Origin: Desulfobacteraceae bacterium UBA2174
GTDB lineage: Bacteria; Desulfobacterota; Desulfobacteria; Desulfobacterales; UBA2174
DNA length: 64,000 nt
Direction of reading: 5' to 3'
Assembly: GCA_002327445.1 (NCBI GenBank)
Contig: DCWA01000019.1
Span: forward strand, 62,001-126,000
Shown here: positions 51,679 through 60,342 of the stretch, piece after piece
How positions within the stretch are numbered: the first letter of the stretch is position 1
How the letters are laid out: each line of letters starts with the position of its first letter
Notes under the pieces: model-generated
Databases searched by the model: none
What the model was told of the DNA's origin: nothing
The model's input: the letters and a program-made list of their open reading frames with translations, nothing else
Made by a program: the position numbers and the translations under genes

Positions 51679-54600
51679 ATGAAGAAAAAAATCGGCAAGG
51701 CCCTCGTGGTCGGCGCCGGCATCGCCGGGATTCGCAGCGCCCTGGACTTGGCCGAGACCGGCTACGGCGTTGTCCTGATTGACAAGGCCGAGCACATCGG
51801 CGGAGTGCTGAGCCAGCTCGATTACCAATTTCCCACCAACCACTGCGGCATGTGCCGGATGCTGCCGCTGGTGGAAAGGGATGCCGGAAGCCAGTTTTGC
51901 CTGCGCAAGGGGCTGTTTCACGAAAACATCGAGATCCTGCTCGGCACCCGGGTGACGGCCATCGCCGGAGAGCCGGGGCGCTTCACGGTCAATCTGCGCA
52001 CCCGGCCCACATGGGTCGATCCCCGGCGCTGCACCGGCTGCGGGGCCTGCGTCCCGATGTGCCCGGTGGAGGTGCCCGACGCCTTCAACGCCGGCCTGGG
52101 CCGGCGCAAGGCCATCTACCTGCCCGTCCCGCACCAGGTGCCCAACGCCTACACCATCGATCCGGCAGCCTGCACCCGCTGCGGCGCCTGCGTCGAGGCT
52201 TGCCCTTGCGGTGCGATCACGTTGTCCACGGCCGAGCGCAAGGATTTTCGCATCCTGGTGGTCGATGACGAGGCCATCGTGCGCCAGTCGCTCCAGTCCT
52301 GGCTCGAGGACGAGGGCTTCGCGGTGGACGGCGCCGCATCGGGGCCGGAGGCGTTGGCGGCCCTTGAGAAAATCGAATACCGGTTGATGCTCAGCGACAT
52401 CAAGATGACGGGGATGGACGGTGTCGAGCTGCTGCGCCAGGCCAAGACGCTGCGGCCGGATCTGGCGGTGGTGCTGATGACGGCCTATGCCACGGTGGAA
52501 ACCGCCGTGGAGGCGATGAAACTCGGGGCGATGGACTACCTGATCAAGCCCTTCGACCCGGATACCTTGATACCGATGGTGGCCCGCGTCCACGAGGAAC
52601 TGCTCGCCGCCAATGACCGGCAGGTGGAAGTGGGCGCCATCGTGCTGGCCGGCGGCACCGATTATTTCGATCCGCACCAGCAGGCGGTCAACCCTTACGG
52701 CTATGGCCGCATTCCCGCCGTGGTGACCAGCCTGGAGTTCGAGCGCATCGTCTCGGGCAGCGGTCCGTCGGCGGGCCGGCTCGTGCGGCCCCATGACGGC
52801 CGGCCGATTCGCAAGATCGCCTGGCTCCAGTGCGTCGGGTCCCGCGACATCCAGTGCGGAGCGGATTTCTGCTCGTCGATCTGTTGCATGTACGCCGTCA
52901 AGGAAGCGATGCTGGCCAAGGAAAGGGGCGGGGGTGATCTCCAAGCCGCCATCTTCTACATGGACATGCGCTGCTTCGGCAAGTCGTTCCAGCGCTACCG
53001 GGACCGGGCCGAGACCGAGGGGGTGCGCTTCGAGCGCGGCCGGATCCATTCGGTGATCCCGGCGCCCGACAGCGGCGATCCCGCCTTGCGTTTCGTGGCG
53101 GTCGACGGCACCGTGCGCGAGGAGACCTTCGACCTGGTGGTGCTGGCGGTGGGGCAGCGGCCGGCCCGAGGTACCGCCGAACTGGCCCGGATGGCCGACT
53201 TGCCCCTCAATCCCTGGGGCTTTCTCGCCACTTCGCCCCTGTCCGCGGTGCGCACCGAGCGTCCCGGTATCGTGGCAGGGGGCTCGTTTGCCGGGTTGCG
53301 GGACATCGGCGAGTCGGTCATCTTCGCTTCAGCCGCCAGCGCCGAGGCCGCTCGGGTGCTGCATGGCGCCGGTGGGAGCCTGGCCGCCGCCGAGAGCGAA
53401 GCCACCGAGTACCGGGACGTTTCCCGGCAGCCGCCCCGAGTGCTGGTGGCGGTATGCACCTGCGGGGACCGCATCCTGCCCCAAAGCGAGCGACGTCAAT
53501 GGATCGGGCGGCTGAAGCGGGATCCGGTGGTCCAGGAGACGATTTTCATCGATCGCATCTGTACGGCGGAAGGCTGGCAGACGCTGGCCGATGCCGTCAC
53601 GGCCCGTCAGCCCAACCGGGTCCTGATCGGGGCTTGCCATCCGTATGTGTTTACCCGGCGACTGCGGGAGCTGGGCCGGCTGACCAAGCTCCATCCGGCC
53701 CTGATGGACGTGGTGGATCTGCTCGGCCCGCGAATGGCGGTCACCGCTGAAAACGTTGACCCGGCCGGCGCTTCTGACGACCTGCCCAGACGGCTGGCCA
53801 TGGCGGCCGCCCGGCTGCAGGGGACTTGCCGGCCCCAGGTCGAGGCGATGCCGGTGAGCCGGCGCGCCCTGGTGGTGGGCGGCGGCATCGCCGGCATGAC
53901 CGCGGCCCTGTCCATCGCCGACTGCGGCTACCCGGTGGACTTGGTGGAAACCGGGGATCGACTCGGGGGCAACCTGCAGTGGATCGGCCAAACCCTGGAC
54001 GGCCACGATCTGCGCCGGCTGCTGGAAGAAACCGCCGCCCGGGTGGGCAAGCATCCGAAGATCACGATCCATACCAACACCCGGGTCCGGGGGGCCTTCG
54101 GCGAAGTGGGGCACTTCTATTCCACCCTGGAAGGGGCCGATGGCGGCGTGCAAACCCTGGAACATGCCGCGGCGGTGTTGGCCACCGGCGGGGGGGAGGC
54201 CGTCACCACCGCCTATGGGTTCGGAACCCACCCGGCCATCTTCACCCAGAAGGGATTTCAGGAGGCGCTGGATGCGGGCCGTCTCGCTCCGGCCGCCCTG
54301 AACACCGTGGTGATGATCCAGTGCGTCGGGTCGCGGGAGGAGCCGCGCAATTTCTGCAGCCGGGTCTGCTGTCCAACCGCCATCAAGCAGGCCTTGGCGC
54401 TCAAGAAGGACAACCCGGAAGCCACCGTGGTGGTCCTCTACCGCGACATGATGACGTACGGGTTTGCCGAAACCTATTTCACCCGGGCGCGCCGGGAGGG
54501 GGTCGTCTTCGTCGCCTATCGCCTGGAGGACAAGCCGAAAGTGGCTGTCGCCGGCCCGGAGCGGCCGGTGACGGTGACCGTCACCGATCCGGTGCTCGGC

Positions 54601-55110
54601 CGTCCCCTGACGGTGGACGCCGACGCGGTGGTGCTGGCCACCGGTATTGCTCCCGGTCTGCCGGCCGACCTGGCGGCCGCCTACGGGGCGGTCCTGGACC
54701 AGGACGGGTTCCTGACCGAAGCCGAGAGCAAGTGGCGCCCGGTGGACAGCCTGCGCGAGGGGATCTTCGCCTGCGGTCTGGCCCTGGGGCCGCGCAATGT
54801 GGAAGAAAGCATCGCCACGGCGGCAGCGGCGGCCCAGCGCGCCCTGCGCATTCTGGAACACGAGCGCCTGCCGGCGGCCCACCTCACCGCCGTGGTGCGC
54901 CACAGCCTCTGCGCCCGCTGCGGCCGCTGCATCGAAGCCTGCCCCTACGAGGCCCGGCGCCTGGACGAGGAGCTGGACAGGGTGCTGGTGAACCCGGCCA
55001 TGTGCCAGGGATGCGGCGCCTGCGAGGCGGTCTGCCCCAACGGCGCGGCGGTGCTCAACGGGCTAAGCATGCCCCAGATGTTCGGCATGCTGGACCAGGC
55101 GCTGGGATAG
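51679..55110 (+). CDS. Tandem double HdrA with an internal response-regulator receiver domain
   Basis: An 1143-residue single open frame. HdrA unit 1 has FAD motif VVGAGIAGIRSALDLAETGY (10-29), Cys segment NHCGMCRMLP (54-63) and [4Fe-4S] motifs CTGCGACVPMCP (118-129) and CTRCGACVEACP (165-176). Residues 190-310 are a full REC domain: D196/D197, phosphoacceptor D240 (MLSDIKMTGMDG), T268 and K290 (YLIKPFD) are all present. HdrA unit 1 resumes at about 317 (VGAIVLAGGTDYFDPHQQAV). HdrA unit 2 follows with FAD motif VVGGGIAGMTAALSIADCGY (about 730) and C-terminal clusters CARCGRCIEACP and CQGCGACEAVCP. HdrC and HdrB follow downstream. The design suggests phosphorylation-gated electron transfer (inference). 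Confidence 0.93.
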   Translation: MKKKIGKALVVGAGIAGIRSALDLAETGYGVVLIDKAEHIGGVLSQLDYQFPTNHCGMCRMLPLVERDAGSQFCLRKGLFHENIEILLGTRVTAIAGEPGRFTVNLRTRPTWVDPRRCTGCGACVPMCPVEVPDAFNAGLGRRKAIYLPVPHQVPNAYTIDPAACTRCGACVEACPCGAITLSTAERKDFRILVVDDEAIVRQSLQSWLEDEGFAVDGAASGPEALAALEKIEYRLMLSDIKMTGMDGVELLRQAKTLRPDLAVVLMTAYATVETAVEAMKLGAMDYLIKPFDPDTLIPMVARVHEELLAANDRQVEVGAIVLAGGTDYFDPHQQAVNPYGYGRIPAVVTSLEFERIVSGSGPSAGRLVRPHDGRPIRKIAWLQCVGSRDIQCGADFCSSICCMYAVKEAMLAKERGGGDLQAAIFYMDMRCFGKSFQRYRDRAETEGVRFERGRIHSVIPAPDSGDPALRFVAVDGTVREETFDLVVLAVGQRPARGTAELARMADLPLNPWGFLATSPLSAVRTERPGIVAGGSFAGLRDIGESVIFASAASAEAARVLHGAGGSLAAAESEATEYRDVSRQPPRVLVAVCTCGDRILPQSERRQWIGRLKRDPVVQETIFIDRICTAEGWQTLADAVTARQPNRVLIGACHPYVFTRRLRELGRLTKLHPALMDVVDLLGPRMAVTAENVDPAGASDDLPRRLAMAAARLQGTCRPQVEAMPVSRRALVVGGGIAGMTAALSIADCGYPVDLVETGDRLGGNLQWIGQTLDGHDLRRLLEETAARVGKHPKITIHTNTRVRGAFGEVGHFYSTLEGADGGVQTLEHAAAVLATGGGEAVTTAYGFGTHPAIFTQKGFQEALDAGRLAPAALNTVVMIQCVGSREEPRNFCSRVCCPTAIKQALALKKDNPEATVVVLYRDMMTYGFAETYFTRARREGVVFVAYRLEDKPKVAVAGPERPVTVTVTDPVLGRPLTVDADAVVLATGIAPGLPADLAAAYGAVLDQDGFLTEAESKWRPVDSLREGIFACGLALGPRNVEESIATAAAAAQRALRILEHERLPAAHLTAVVRHSLCARCGRCIEACPYEARRLDEELDRVLVNPAMCQGCGACEAVCPNGAAVLNGLSMPQMFGMLDQALG

Positions 55111-55112
55111 GC

Positions 55113-55260
55113 AGTGTCCATCCATAAATGGTTATTTTTTCGCGATCTCAGCGTTGGGCGCCAAGATTTAAATCCTCGACATAGCCGCTGCTATGCCTCC
55201 GGTTTAAATCGGGCACCCGCCTTGATCTCACGAAAAAATCCTCATTTATGGACGGACACT
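55113..55260. mobile_element. 148-bp MITE-like palindromic element
   Basis: The ends are inverted repeats of about 35 bases (AGTGTCCATCCATAAATG at 55113 against CATTTATGGACGGACACT ending at 55260), including T6/A6 tracts. The centre also pairs (GATTTAAATC with GGTTTAAATC; CATAGC/GCTATG), so the whole element folds on itself. It has no coding capacity. It starts three bases after the stop of the double HdrA gene. It resembles non-autonomous elements mobilised by a transposase encoded elsewhere. Confidence 0.75.
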
Positions 55261-55263
55261 AGG

Positions 55264-55290
55264 AAATTTGAGATTTGAGATTTGAGATTT
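55264..55290 (+). repeat. Short TTGAGAT heptamer repeat
   Basis: AAATTTGAGATTTGAGATTT and one further unit give three tandem TTTGAGA heptamers just before the hdrC ribosome site. A diverged relative (AGATTTGAAATT) lies before mvhD at about 48964. Confidence 0.7.
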
Positions 55291-55307
55291 CCGAAGGGAG
55301 ATTCGAC

Positions 55308-55883
55308 ATGGCGCTTGCCGAAGAGACCGCCATTGAACTGGGCACGATGCCGGAAGCGGCCGAGGCATTGGCCGAGATCCGGGCGATGGTTCAGCCCTGC
55401 ATCCAGTGCGGCACCTGCACGGGGTCCTGCCCCAACGAATTCGCCATGGACCTGACGCCCCGTCACATGTGGCGCCTGGTGCTGCTGGGGCGCACCGAGG
55501 ATGTGCTTGCCTCCCGGACCTTCAGCCTCTGCTCGGCCTGCTACATGTGCACCCTGCGCTGTCCCCGCGGCCTGCCGCTCACCGAAGCCATCGGCCGGCT
55601 CAAGCAGCTCGCCGCTCCCCGGCACCTGCCCCACCTGAGATCCGGAGACTTGTTCTATCGGAACTTCATCGACAGTGTGCGGCGCCACGGCCGGGTGCGC
55701 GAAATGGAGTTCATGAGCCTCTATTTCGCCCAGATGATGAACCCTTGGCTGCCCCTGCGCTATGCGGGCATGGGCATGCGGCTCATGCGCCGGGGCAAGG
55801 TGGCGCTGCAACTGCCATCCCGGGGCAGCGGGAGGCTGGCCAAGCTCTTTGAAAAGGTTGCCGAAATGGAGAACCGGCCATGA
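55308..55883 (+). CDS. hdrC: Heterodisulfide reductase subunit C-like protein
   Basis: A 191-residue Fe-S protein with two [4Fe-4S] motifs, CIQCGTCTGSCP (C31-C41) and CSACYMCTLRCP (about 79-90), typical of HdrC. It relays electrons between HdrA and HdrB. Unlike membrane forms there is no TM segment. The ATG at 55308 follows GGGAG. It overlaps hdrB by four bases. Confidence 0.93.
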   Translation: MALAEETAIELGTMPEAAEALAEIRAMVQPCIQCGTCTGSCPNEFAMDLTPRHMWRLVLLGRTEDVLASRTFSLCSACYMCTLRCPRGLPLTEAIGRLKQLAAPRHLPHLRSGDLFYRNFIDSVRRHGRVREMEFMSLYFAQMMNPWLPLRYAGMGMRLMRRGKVALQLPSRGSGRLAKLFEKVAEMENRP

Positions 55884-56767
55884 AATATCTCTACTACCCG
55901 GGATGCTCCCTGGAGGGCACGGCGCGTGAATACGACAGCAGCACCCGGGCCTTCATGACGGCCATGGGCGCCGATCTCACCGAGATCGAAGGGTGGACCT
56001 GCTGCGGGGCCAGCGCCGCCGAGGCGGTGAGCGAGCTGCTGACCCTGGTGCTGCCGGCGCGCAACCTCGCTCTGGCCGAAGCGATGAAACCTTCCGGCCG
56101 TGACATCCTGGTGCCGTGCAGCGCCTGCTATCTCAACCTGAAACGGGTGGAGGAAAAGACCCGCGTTTCCCATGCCCTCAGAGACCGCATCAACGAAGCC
56201 CTTGCCGCCGACGGCCTCGCTTACCAGGGCCGGACCCGGACCCGCCACCTGCTCGACGTGGTGAGCCGGGACCTGGGCGCCGCCGCCGTGGCCCGCCACC
56301 TGGTACGGCCGTTGACCGGGATCCGGGTGGCGCCGTATTACGGCTGCCAGTGCCTGCGGCCCTATGCCGTATTCGACGATCCGGAGTCGCCGCGGTCCAT
56401 GGAGCCGCTGATCGCCGCCGCGGGGGCGGACCTTCATCCCTGGACCATGGGGGCCAAGTGCTGCGGGGCCTCCCACATGAATACCAAGATGGAAGTGGGG
56501 TTGAAGCTGGTGGGGGCCATTCTCGAAGCGGCCCGCGGCGCCGACGCCGTCGTCACCGTTTGCCCCATGTGCCAGATGAATCTGGAGGCCTACCAGCGCC
56601 AAGTGGCCCGGCAAAGCGGCACCGACTGCACCATGACGATTCTTTATCTGCCCCAATTGCTCGGGCTGGCCATCGGGCTGTCCCCTGAGGCGCTGCGTCT
56701 GGATTTGAACCTGGCGGTCACAGGTGCCTTTCTGGAAAAGCTTCAACATACCGCCACGGCCGCCTGA
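55880..56767 (+). CDS. hdrB: Heterodisulfide reductase subunit B-like protein
   Basis: A 295-residue protein with two CCG domains (TCCGASAAEAV with CSACYLNL; YYGCQCLRP, AKCCGASHMNTKM and CPMCQMNL). In methanogens these bind the two noncubane [4Fe-4S] clusters that cleave CoM-S-S-CoB. A sulfate reducer lacks that substrate in its usual form, so a different disulfide or thiol carrier is expected (inference). It follows hdrC with ATGA overlap. Confidence 0.93.
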   Translation: MKYLYYPGCSLEGTAREYDSSTRAFMTAMGADLTEIEGWTCCGASAAEAVSELLTLVLPARNLALAEAMKPSGRDILVPCSACYLNLKRVEEKTRVSHALRDRINEALAADGLAYQGRTRTRHLLDVVSRDLGAAAVARHLVRPLTGIRVAPYYGCQCLRPYAVFDDPESPRSMEPLIAAAGADLHPWTMGAKCCGASHMNTKMEVGLKLVGAILEAARGADAVVTVCPMCQMNLEAYQRQVARQSGTDCTMTILYLPQLLGLAIGLSPEALRLDLNLAVTGAFLEKLQHTATAA

Positions 56768-56827
56768 ACACCGCAACCAGGGGCGGCCCCGCGCTCCGGC
56801 GCGCCGCCTTTCTGCGAGGCCATCGGC

Positions 56828-58405
56828 ATGCCCAACAAGTCTTCCAACGGATCTTCCGTCAGCCGTCTGCCCCTCAAACTGGCCGTCGTCGGCGGGGGGC
56901 GCGCCTGCCGCTTCTTCCTGGAGCTGCTGGAAAAGGAACCCTTCCCCGGGCTCAACATCCAAATCGTGGGCGTCTGCGACATCGATCCGGAAGCCGAAGG
57001 GTTGCGCCTGGCCGCCGCCAAGGGGATCTACACCACCGCCGACTTCAAGGACTTCTTCAAGCTGCCGAATCTCGACGGGATCCTGGAGCTGACCAACCGG
57101 CGTGACGTGCTCATGGACCTGGTCAACCTGCGCCCGAAAGGGGTCGGGATCCTGGAGCACAACATCGGCCGCTTCATCCGCAACTTCTTTCTCACCGAAC
57201 AGCGGCTCAAGTCGGCCGAGGCCCAACTGGTGGGCGAGCGGCGGATCTCGGATTTCGTCATCCAACAGGTCCGGCAAAAGATCATGGTGCTGCGCAACGA
57301 TTTTACCGTGGAAGACGTCAATGCGCCGTTTCTCGAGTCGCTGCAGCGCACCCGCGAAGAGGTGGTGGGCAAACCCTGCTACCAGGTGATTCACGGCCTG
57401 GAAGCCCCGTGCAACACTTCGATGATCGGCTACCAGTGCCCGATGATCGAAACGCTGCGCACCGGGGAGTCGGCGCATGTCATCCGCGAGGAGACCACCC
57501 ACAACGGGACGCCGACCTACTCGAACATCGTCACCTACCCGGTCAAGAACAGCAGCGGTGAAGTGGAGCGGGTCATCGAGATCTGGCGCGATATCACCCA
57601 GGCCCTGGCCCAACGGTGGGAAAAGCGGGTGGCGGACCTCAAGTCGGACATGAAGCTGCTTGTCCAGGAGGACCGCATGATTTCCCTGGGCAAACTGGTG
57701 GCGAGCTGTGTCCACGAGATCAACAACCCGATCCAGGGGCTGCTGACCTTTTCCGAGCTGATGCGCCAGACCCTGGAACAGGAGACGGTGACGCCGGCCC
57801 AGCGTGAAGAGATGCGCCAGTACGTGGGCCTGATGTGCGAGGAGCTGGAGCGGTGCGGGAAGATCGTTTCCGGACTGCTCTCTTTTTCCCGCGAGACCCC
57901 GCGGGCTTACCGCGACACGGACCTGAACGATGTGCTCAAGCCGGTCATCGCCCTGACCCAGCACAAGATGCAGCTCCATGGGATCACCCTGAAAACCGAG
58001 ATGGTGGCCGTCGGCCTGCTCGTGCGCGGCGACAAGAACCTCCTGCAGCAGTGCTTTCTGAATCTGATTTTCAACGCCATCGAGGCCATGCCCAACGGCG
58101 GGCGCCTCACCATCAGCTCGCGGCCCGACCGATCGCACCGGAGTGCCTGCATCCGCATCGCCGACACCGGCGTCGGCATCGCGGCGGCAGACCTGGACCA
58201 CATCTTCGATCCCTTCTTCACCACCAAGCCCTTCGGGGAGGGGACCGGGTTGGGACTGTCCATCGTCTACGGGGTGGTGAAGGACCACGGCGGACGCATC
58301 AAGGTCGATAGCCGCTCCGGCGAGGGGACGCAATTCGACCTGTGTTTCCCGTTGGTCGATGCTGCCGGCGAGTCGCCGGACGGGGGGCCGGACCATGGAT
58401 TCTAA
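56828..58405 (+). CDS. Soluble histidine kinase with N-terminal Rossmann and Cys-rich PAS domains
   Basis: A 525-residue protein without TM segments. Residues about 15-120 form a dinucleotide-binding-like Rossmann fold (LKLAVVGGGRACRFFLELLE; VGVCDIDPEAEGLRLAAAKG), followed by a coiled coil and a PAS domain (about 145-265) with Cys residues in KPCYQVIHGLEAPC and YQCPMIE. HisKA has SCVHEINNPIQG. HATPase has NLIFNAIEAMPN, ADTGVGI and GTGLGLSIV. It overlaps the downstream NtrC-family regulator by 11 bases, making them a cognate pair. The Rossmann domain may read the NAD(P) redox state and the PAS cysteines an Fe-S, heme or thiol signal; both are inferences. Confidence 0.9.
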   Translation: MPNKSSNGSSVSRLPLKLAVVGGGRACRFFLELLEKEPFPGLNIQIVGVCDIDPEAEGLRLAAAKGIYTTADFKDFFKLPNLDGILELTNRRDVLMDLVNLRPKGVGILEHNIGRFIRNFFLTEQRLKSAEAQLVGERRISDFVIQQVRQKIMVLRNDFTVEDVNAPFLESLQRTREEVVGKPCYQVIHGLEAPCNTSMIGYQCPMIETLRTGESAHVIREETTHNGTPTYSNIVTYPVKNSSGEVERVIEIWRDITQALAQRWEKRVADLKSDMKLLVQEDRMISLGKLVASCVHEINNPIQGLLTFSELMRQTLEQETVTPAQREEMRQYVGLMCEELERCGKIVSGLLSFSRETPRAYRDTDLNDVLKPVIALTQHKMQLHGITLKTEMVAVGLLVRGDKNLLQQCFLNLIFNAIEAMPNGGRLTISSRPDRSHRSACIRIADTGVGIAAADLDHIFDPFFTTKPFGEGTGLGLSIVYGVVKDHGGRIKVDSRSGEGTQFDLCFPLVDAAGESPDGGPDHGF

Positions 58406-59729
58406 GTTGCGCATCCTGATCGTCGACGACGAGCGCATCGTGCGGGAGTCGTTCAAGCACTGGTTTGCCAACGCCGGCCACGCGGTCGGCGCCGCCGCAT
58501 CGGCCGACGAGGCCCTGGTCCGACTGGCATCGGAAGTCTATGACCTGCTCTTCGTGGACATCAAGATGCCCGGCAAGAGCGGCCTGGAACTCCTGGAACA
58601 GGTTCGCCAGGAGTTTCCGGAGGCCTCGGTGGTGATCATCACGGCCTACGGGTCCATCGAATCGGCGGTGCAGGCGATGAAAATGGGCGCCAGCGACTAC
58701 CTGCTCAAACCCTTCAAGCCGGAGCAGCTCAACCTGGTGCTGGAAAAAATCATCCAACAGCGCAGACTCTCCGAACAGTACCGCTACCTGAAGGGGACCC
58801 TGGAGCAGATCACGCGCTTTGACGACATCATCGGCCGTTCGGCACCCATGCAGAAGATTTTCTCCCTCATCCCCGAGGTGGCGGCCAGCGACGCCTCGGT
58901 GCTGCTCATCGGCGAAACCGGTACCGGCAAGGAGCTGGTGGCCAAGGCGATCCACGCCAAGAGCCGCCGGGCCCACTATCCCTTCGTTCCCATCAACTGC
59001 GGTGCCATGTCCGAGTCCCTGCTGGAAAGCGAACTGTTCGGTCACCAGAAGGGGGCCTTCACCGGCGCCCAACAGGCGCGCAAGGGATTTCTGGAGGTGG
59101 TGGCGGGCGGCACTCTCTTCCTGGACGAAGTCGGCGAGGTCAGCTCCAAGATGCAGGTGGATCTGCTGAGGGTCCTGCAGGACAAGAAGGTGATGCGGCT
59201 GGGGAGCCGGCAGGCCGTCACGGTGGATTTTCGTCTCATCTCGGCCACCAGCCGGGACCTCGCGCACCAGATCGCCGAGGGCGCCTTCCGGGAGGATTTC
59301 TTCTACCGCATCAACGTCATCCAGATCGACATCCCTCCCCTGCGCCGGCGAAAGGAAGACATCCCGCTGCTGGTGGCCCATTTCCTGGAAAAGCTCGGCC
59401 ATGAGACGACGCGCAAGGTCGATCGCATTTCTTCCGGGGCCCTGGAGGCGCTGGCCGCCTACGACTGGCCCGGCAATGTGCGCGAACTGGAAAACGCCGT
59501 GGAGCGGGCCGTTGTTTTGGCCAAATCCCGCACCTTGGGCCAGGCCGATTTCGCCTTTCTCCAGGCGTCGCCGGCGGGCAGGGCCGCCGACGCGACCCTC
59601 AAGGAGGTGGAGGAGGCCCATATCCGCAAAGTGCTGGCCGATAGCGACGGCAACGTGACCCGGGCCGCCCGGGTCCTGGGCATCAACCGCGTCACCCTGC
59701 ACAAGAAGATCCATCGGCTCGGGCTGTGA
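58395..59729 (+). CDS. Sigma-54-dependent response regulator (NtrC family)
   Basis: A 444-residue activator. REC has D11/D12 and phosphoacceptor D55 (LFVDIKMPGKSG). The AAA+ domain has GETGTGKE, GAFTGA and LFLDEVGEV. A Fis-type HTH (VTRAARVLGINRVTLHKKIH) ends the protein. The ATG at 58395 is chosen because REC begins there. Its kinase is the gene it overlaps. A clear sigma-54 promoter 1.8 kb away (61531-61546) is the nearest candidate target; the weaker site at 49604 may be another. Confidence 0.95.
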   Translation: MDSKLRILIVDDERIVRESFKHWFANAGHAVGAAASADEALVRLASEVYDLLFVDIKMPGKSGLELLEQVRQEFPEASVVIITAYGSIESAVQAMKMGASDYLLKPFKPEQLNLVLEKIIQQRRLSEQYRYLKGTLEQITRFDDIIGRSAPMQKIFSLIPEVAASDASVLLIGETGTGKELVAKAIHAKSRRAHYPFVPINCGAMSESLLESELFGHQKGAFTGAQQARKGFLEVVAGGTLFLDEVGEVSSKMQVDLLRVLQDKKVMRLGSRQAVTVDFRLISATSRDLAHQIAEGAFREDFFYRINVIQIDIPPLRRRKEDIPLLVAHFLEKLGHETTRKVDRISSGALEALAAYDWPGNVRELENAVERAVVLAKSRTLGQADFAFLQASPAGRAADATLKEVEEAHIRKVLADSDGNVTRAARVLGINRVTLHKKIHRLGL

Positions 59730-59757
59730 GGCGGCGGGCGCAACGACGGGGGGCGCC

Positions 59758-60342
59758 ATGAGGTTGAAGACCGCCCGCAAGGTTGGCATCAGGGTGCTGC
59801 CGATGGGAGAGCAGACCCGTCTGGCCGCCAAGGTGATCGCGGCGCACGTGGAAGGGTTCATGCGGCTGGAGTGCCGGGTGCTCGATCCGATGCCACCCCC
59901 GGACTTCGCCCTGGATCCGCAGCGGCTCCAGTACGATGCCGGGCGGATCGTCGAACACCTGGAGGCCCATTGCTGCGATGAATGTGTGAAAGTGGTGGGC
60001 GTCCTGGGAGTGGATCTCTTCGTGCCGGTATTCAGCCACGTCTTCGGCGAGGCCCGTCTCGGAGGCGGGGCGGCGCTGGTGTCCCTCTACCGCCTGGAGC
60101 GGACGGAGGAAGGCCGGCGCTCGGCACCGGAGCTGGCCCTGGAGCGCGCGGCCAAGGTGGCCCTCCACGAACTGGGCCACCTTTTTTCGTTGACCCACTG
60201 TTCCGACCCGGGCTGCCTGATGCATTTTTCCGGCGATCTGGCCGGGCTGGACGCCACCCGGCTGCTCTTTTGCCGCTACTGCCGCGACTTCCTCCCGGCT
60301 TTCGCCGCCCGGGGTCAAGCTGTAGAGGCCGGCTTGGTGTGA
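59758..60342 (+). CDS. Archaemetzincin family zinc protease
   Basis: A 194-residue metalloprotease-like protein with the full archaemetzincin signature: HELGHLFSLTHC (H137, E138, H141, H147, C148), C153 and M155 in DPGCLMHFS, and C172/C175 (FCRYC). The three His bind the catalytic zinc and the four Cys a structural zinc. It also has a Cys-rich loop AHCCDEC (70-76). It lies 28 bases after the regulator gene. Its last 28 bases overlap the convergent GcvH-like gene. The substrate is unknown. Confidence 0.9.
   Translation: MRLKTARKVGIRVLPMGEQTRLAAKVIAAHVEGFMRLECRVLDPMPPPDFALDPQRLQYDAGRIVEHLEAHCCDECVKVVGVLGVDLFVPVFSHVFGEARLGGGAALVSLYRLERTEEGRRSAPELALERAAKVALHELGHLFSLTHCSDPGCLMHFSGDLAGLDATRLLFCRYCRDFLPAFAARGQAVEAGLV

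Noticed and set aside
55760..58471. 903-codon antisense frame across hdrB and the Rossmann kinase
   Set aside because: Spans several real genes on the other strand and lacks any domain signature.
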